Assembly: GCA_003209275.1 (NCBI GenBank)
Contig: QCRX01000003.1
Span: 1-47,058 of the forward strand
Length of the DNA: 47,058 nucleotides
Source: Prochlorococcus sp. AG-463-P14
GTDB taxonomy: Bacteria; Cyanobacteriota; Cyanobacteriia; PCC-6307; Cyanobiaceae
Direction: 5' to 3'
Shown here piece by piece: positions 46,801-47,058 of the stretch. Each line of letters starts with the position of its first letter. Position 1 is the first letter of the stretch. The notes beneath the pieces are model-generated. The model was not told where the DNA came from. It saw only the letters and a program-made list of their open reading frames with translations, and did no database searches. A program made the position numbers and the translations under genes.

Positions 46801-47058
46801 TGTTCTTTTAGATTTTGATCATTAGAAGACTTGGCTGTATTACGTGGATTGATTTTGCGACTAGGGAGAGTTAGGCATGCCGTCGCATCAATAATTCCAT
46901 CTGGCAATAAGTTTTTTTGGCTTAGCCATGAGCGAAGCTCGTTTGGATCAAGGGTAAAAGGATGGATCGCTGGAGTATCTCCAGGACCTGCTGGGGTTGC
47001 CACTCTCCATGTATCTGCCCATACAAGAAGAGCTGGTCGACCAGAGCTGGTCGGAGTA
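43896..47058 (-). CDS. SNF2-family DNA helicase (HelZ-like), 5' end outside window
   Basis: The protein has at least 1035 residues (from an internal GTG at 47003), but the same frame is open to the window edge and reads [22 protein letters not shown], which looks like genuine N-terminal sequence; the start therefore lies beyond 47058. A long N-terminal region precedes the SNF2 core: [17 protein letters not shown] near 580, [11 protein letters not shown] near 680, [10 protein letters not shown], and the C-terminal lobe with [43 protein letters not shown]. This is a bacterial SNF2 (HelZ/RapA-like) architecture. It heads the operon with the SWIM and MEKHLA genes. Confidence 0.93.
   Translation of the reverse strand, partial: [1053 protein letters not shown]

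Overview
The window looks like a chromosomal segment of a marine picocyanobacterium, most likely Prochlorococcus and perhaps a low-light lineage. This is inferred from moderately AT-rich DNA, tightly packed genes, a Calvin-cycle type Gap2, a Flv1/Flv3 pair, a cyanobacterial-type CbiD and many short proteins of the picocyanobacterial kind. The strain and clade cannot be fixed from the sequence alone. There is no rRNA, CRISPR array, integrase or insertion sequence. There is one tRNA.

Layout. Positions 148-5794 (+) hold a run of a DUF502 membrane protein, nusB, ftsY, a GAF/PP2C-type phosphatase and argH. Then come a glycine-rich RRM protein (+), dusA (-), and a Tat-like msrB overlapping a BaiN-type flavoprotein gene (+). 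Positions 9511-12639 hold grpE, dnaJ, a TusA-like gene and rsgA (+). Positions 12623-15342 hold ybaB, murB and murC (-). Next are gap2 (+), thiL and a secreted cyclophilin (-), efp and accB (+), pdxA and an NAD-dependent epimerase-like gene (-), and two very short membrane proteins (+). An HNH nuclease gene (-) is divergent from a HARP-like SNF2 helicase gene (+). Positions 24396-26390 form an accessory stretch of short unknown genes plus a broken AbrB-family membrane gene that needs two single-base corrections to read through. After tRNA-Gly(CCC) come a serine/alanine-glyoxylate-type aminotransferase (-), then cbiD and guaA (+), an isolated glycosyltransferase-like gene, two uncharacterised genes and PBP2 (+).

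From 34485 to the end nearly everything is on the minus strand: a short unknown protein, flv3-flv1 followed by an NADPH-dependent FMN reductase-like gene, a complete DctP-DctQ-DctM TRAP transporter, and a large SNF2/HelZ-like helicase (5' end outside the window), SWIM zinc-finger and MEKHLA-domain operon.

Functional themes are protein synthesis and folding (ftsY, grpE, dnaJ, efp, rsgA, nusB), cell wall (murB, murC, PBP2), cofactors (thiL, pdxA, cbiD, accB), carbon and oxygen handling (gap2, the aminotransferase, flv1/flv3) and DNA maintenance (two SNF2 systems). I do not see a wholly new system. The most unusual items are the doubly frameshifted AbrB gene, the HARP-SNF2/HNH pair that resembles a split ZRANB3, the helicase-SWIM-MEKHLA operon, and cbiD coding sequence that extends upstream of any ordinary start codon.
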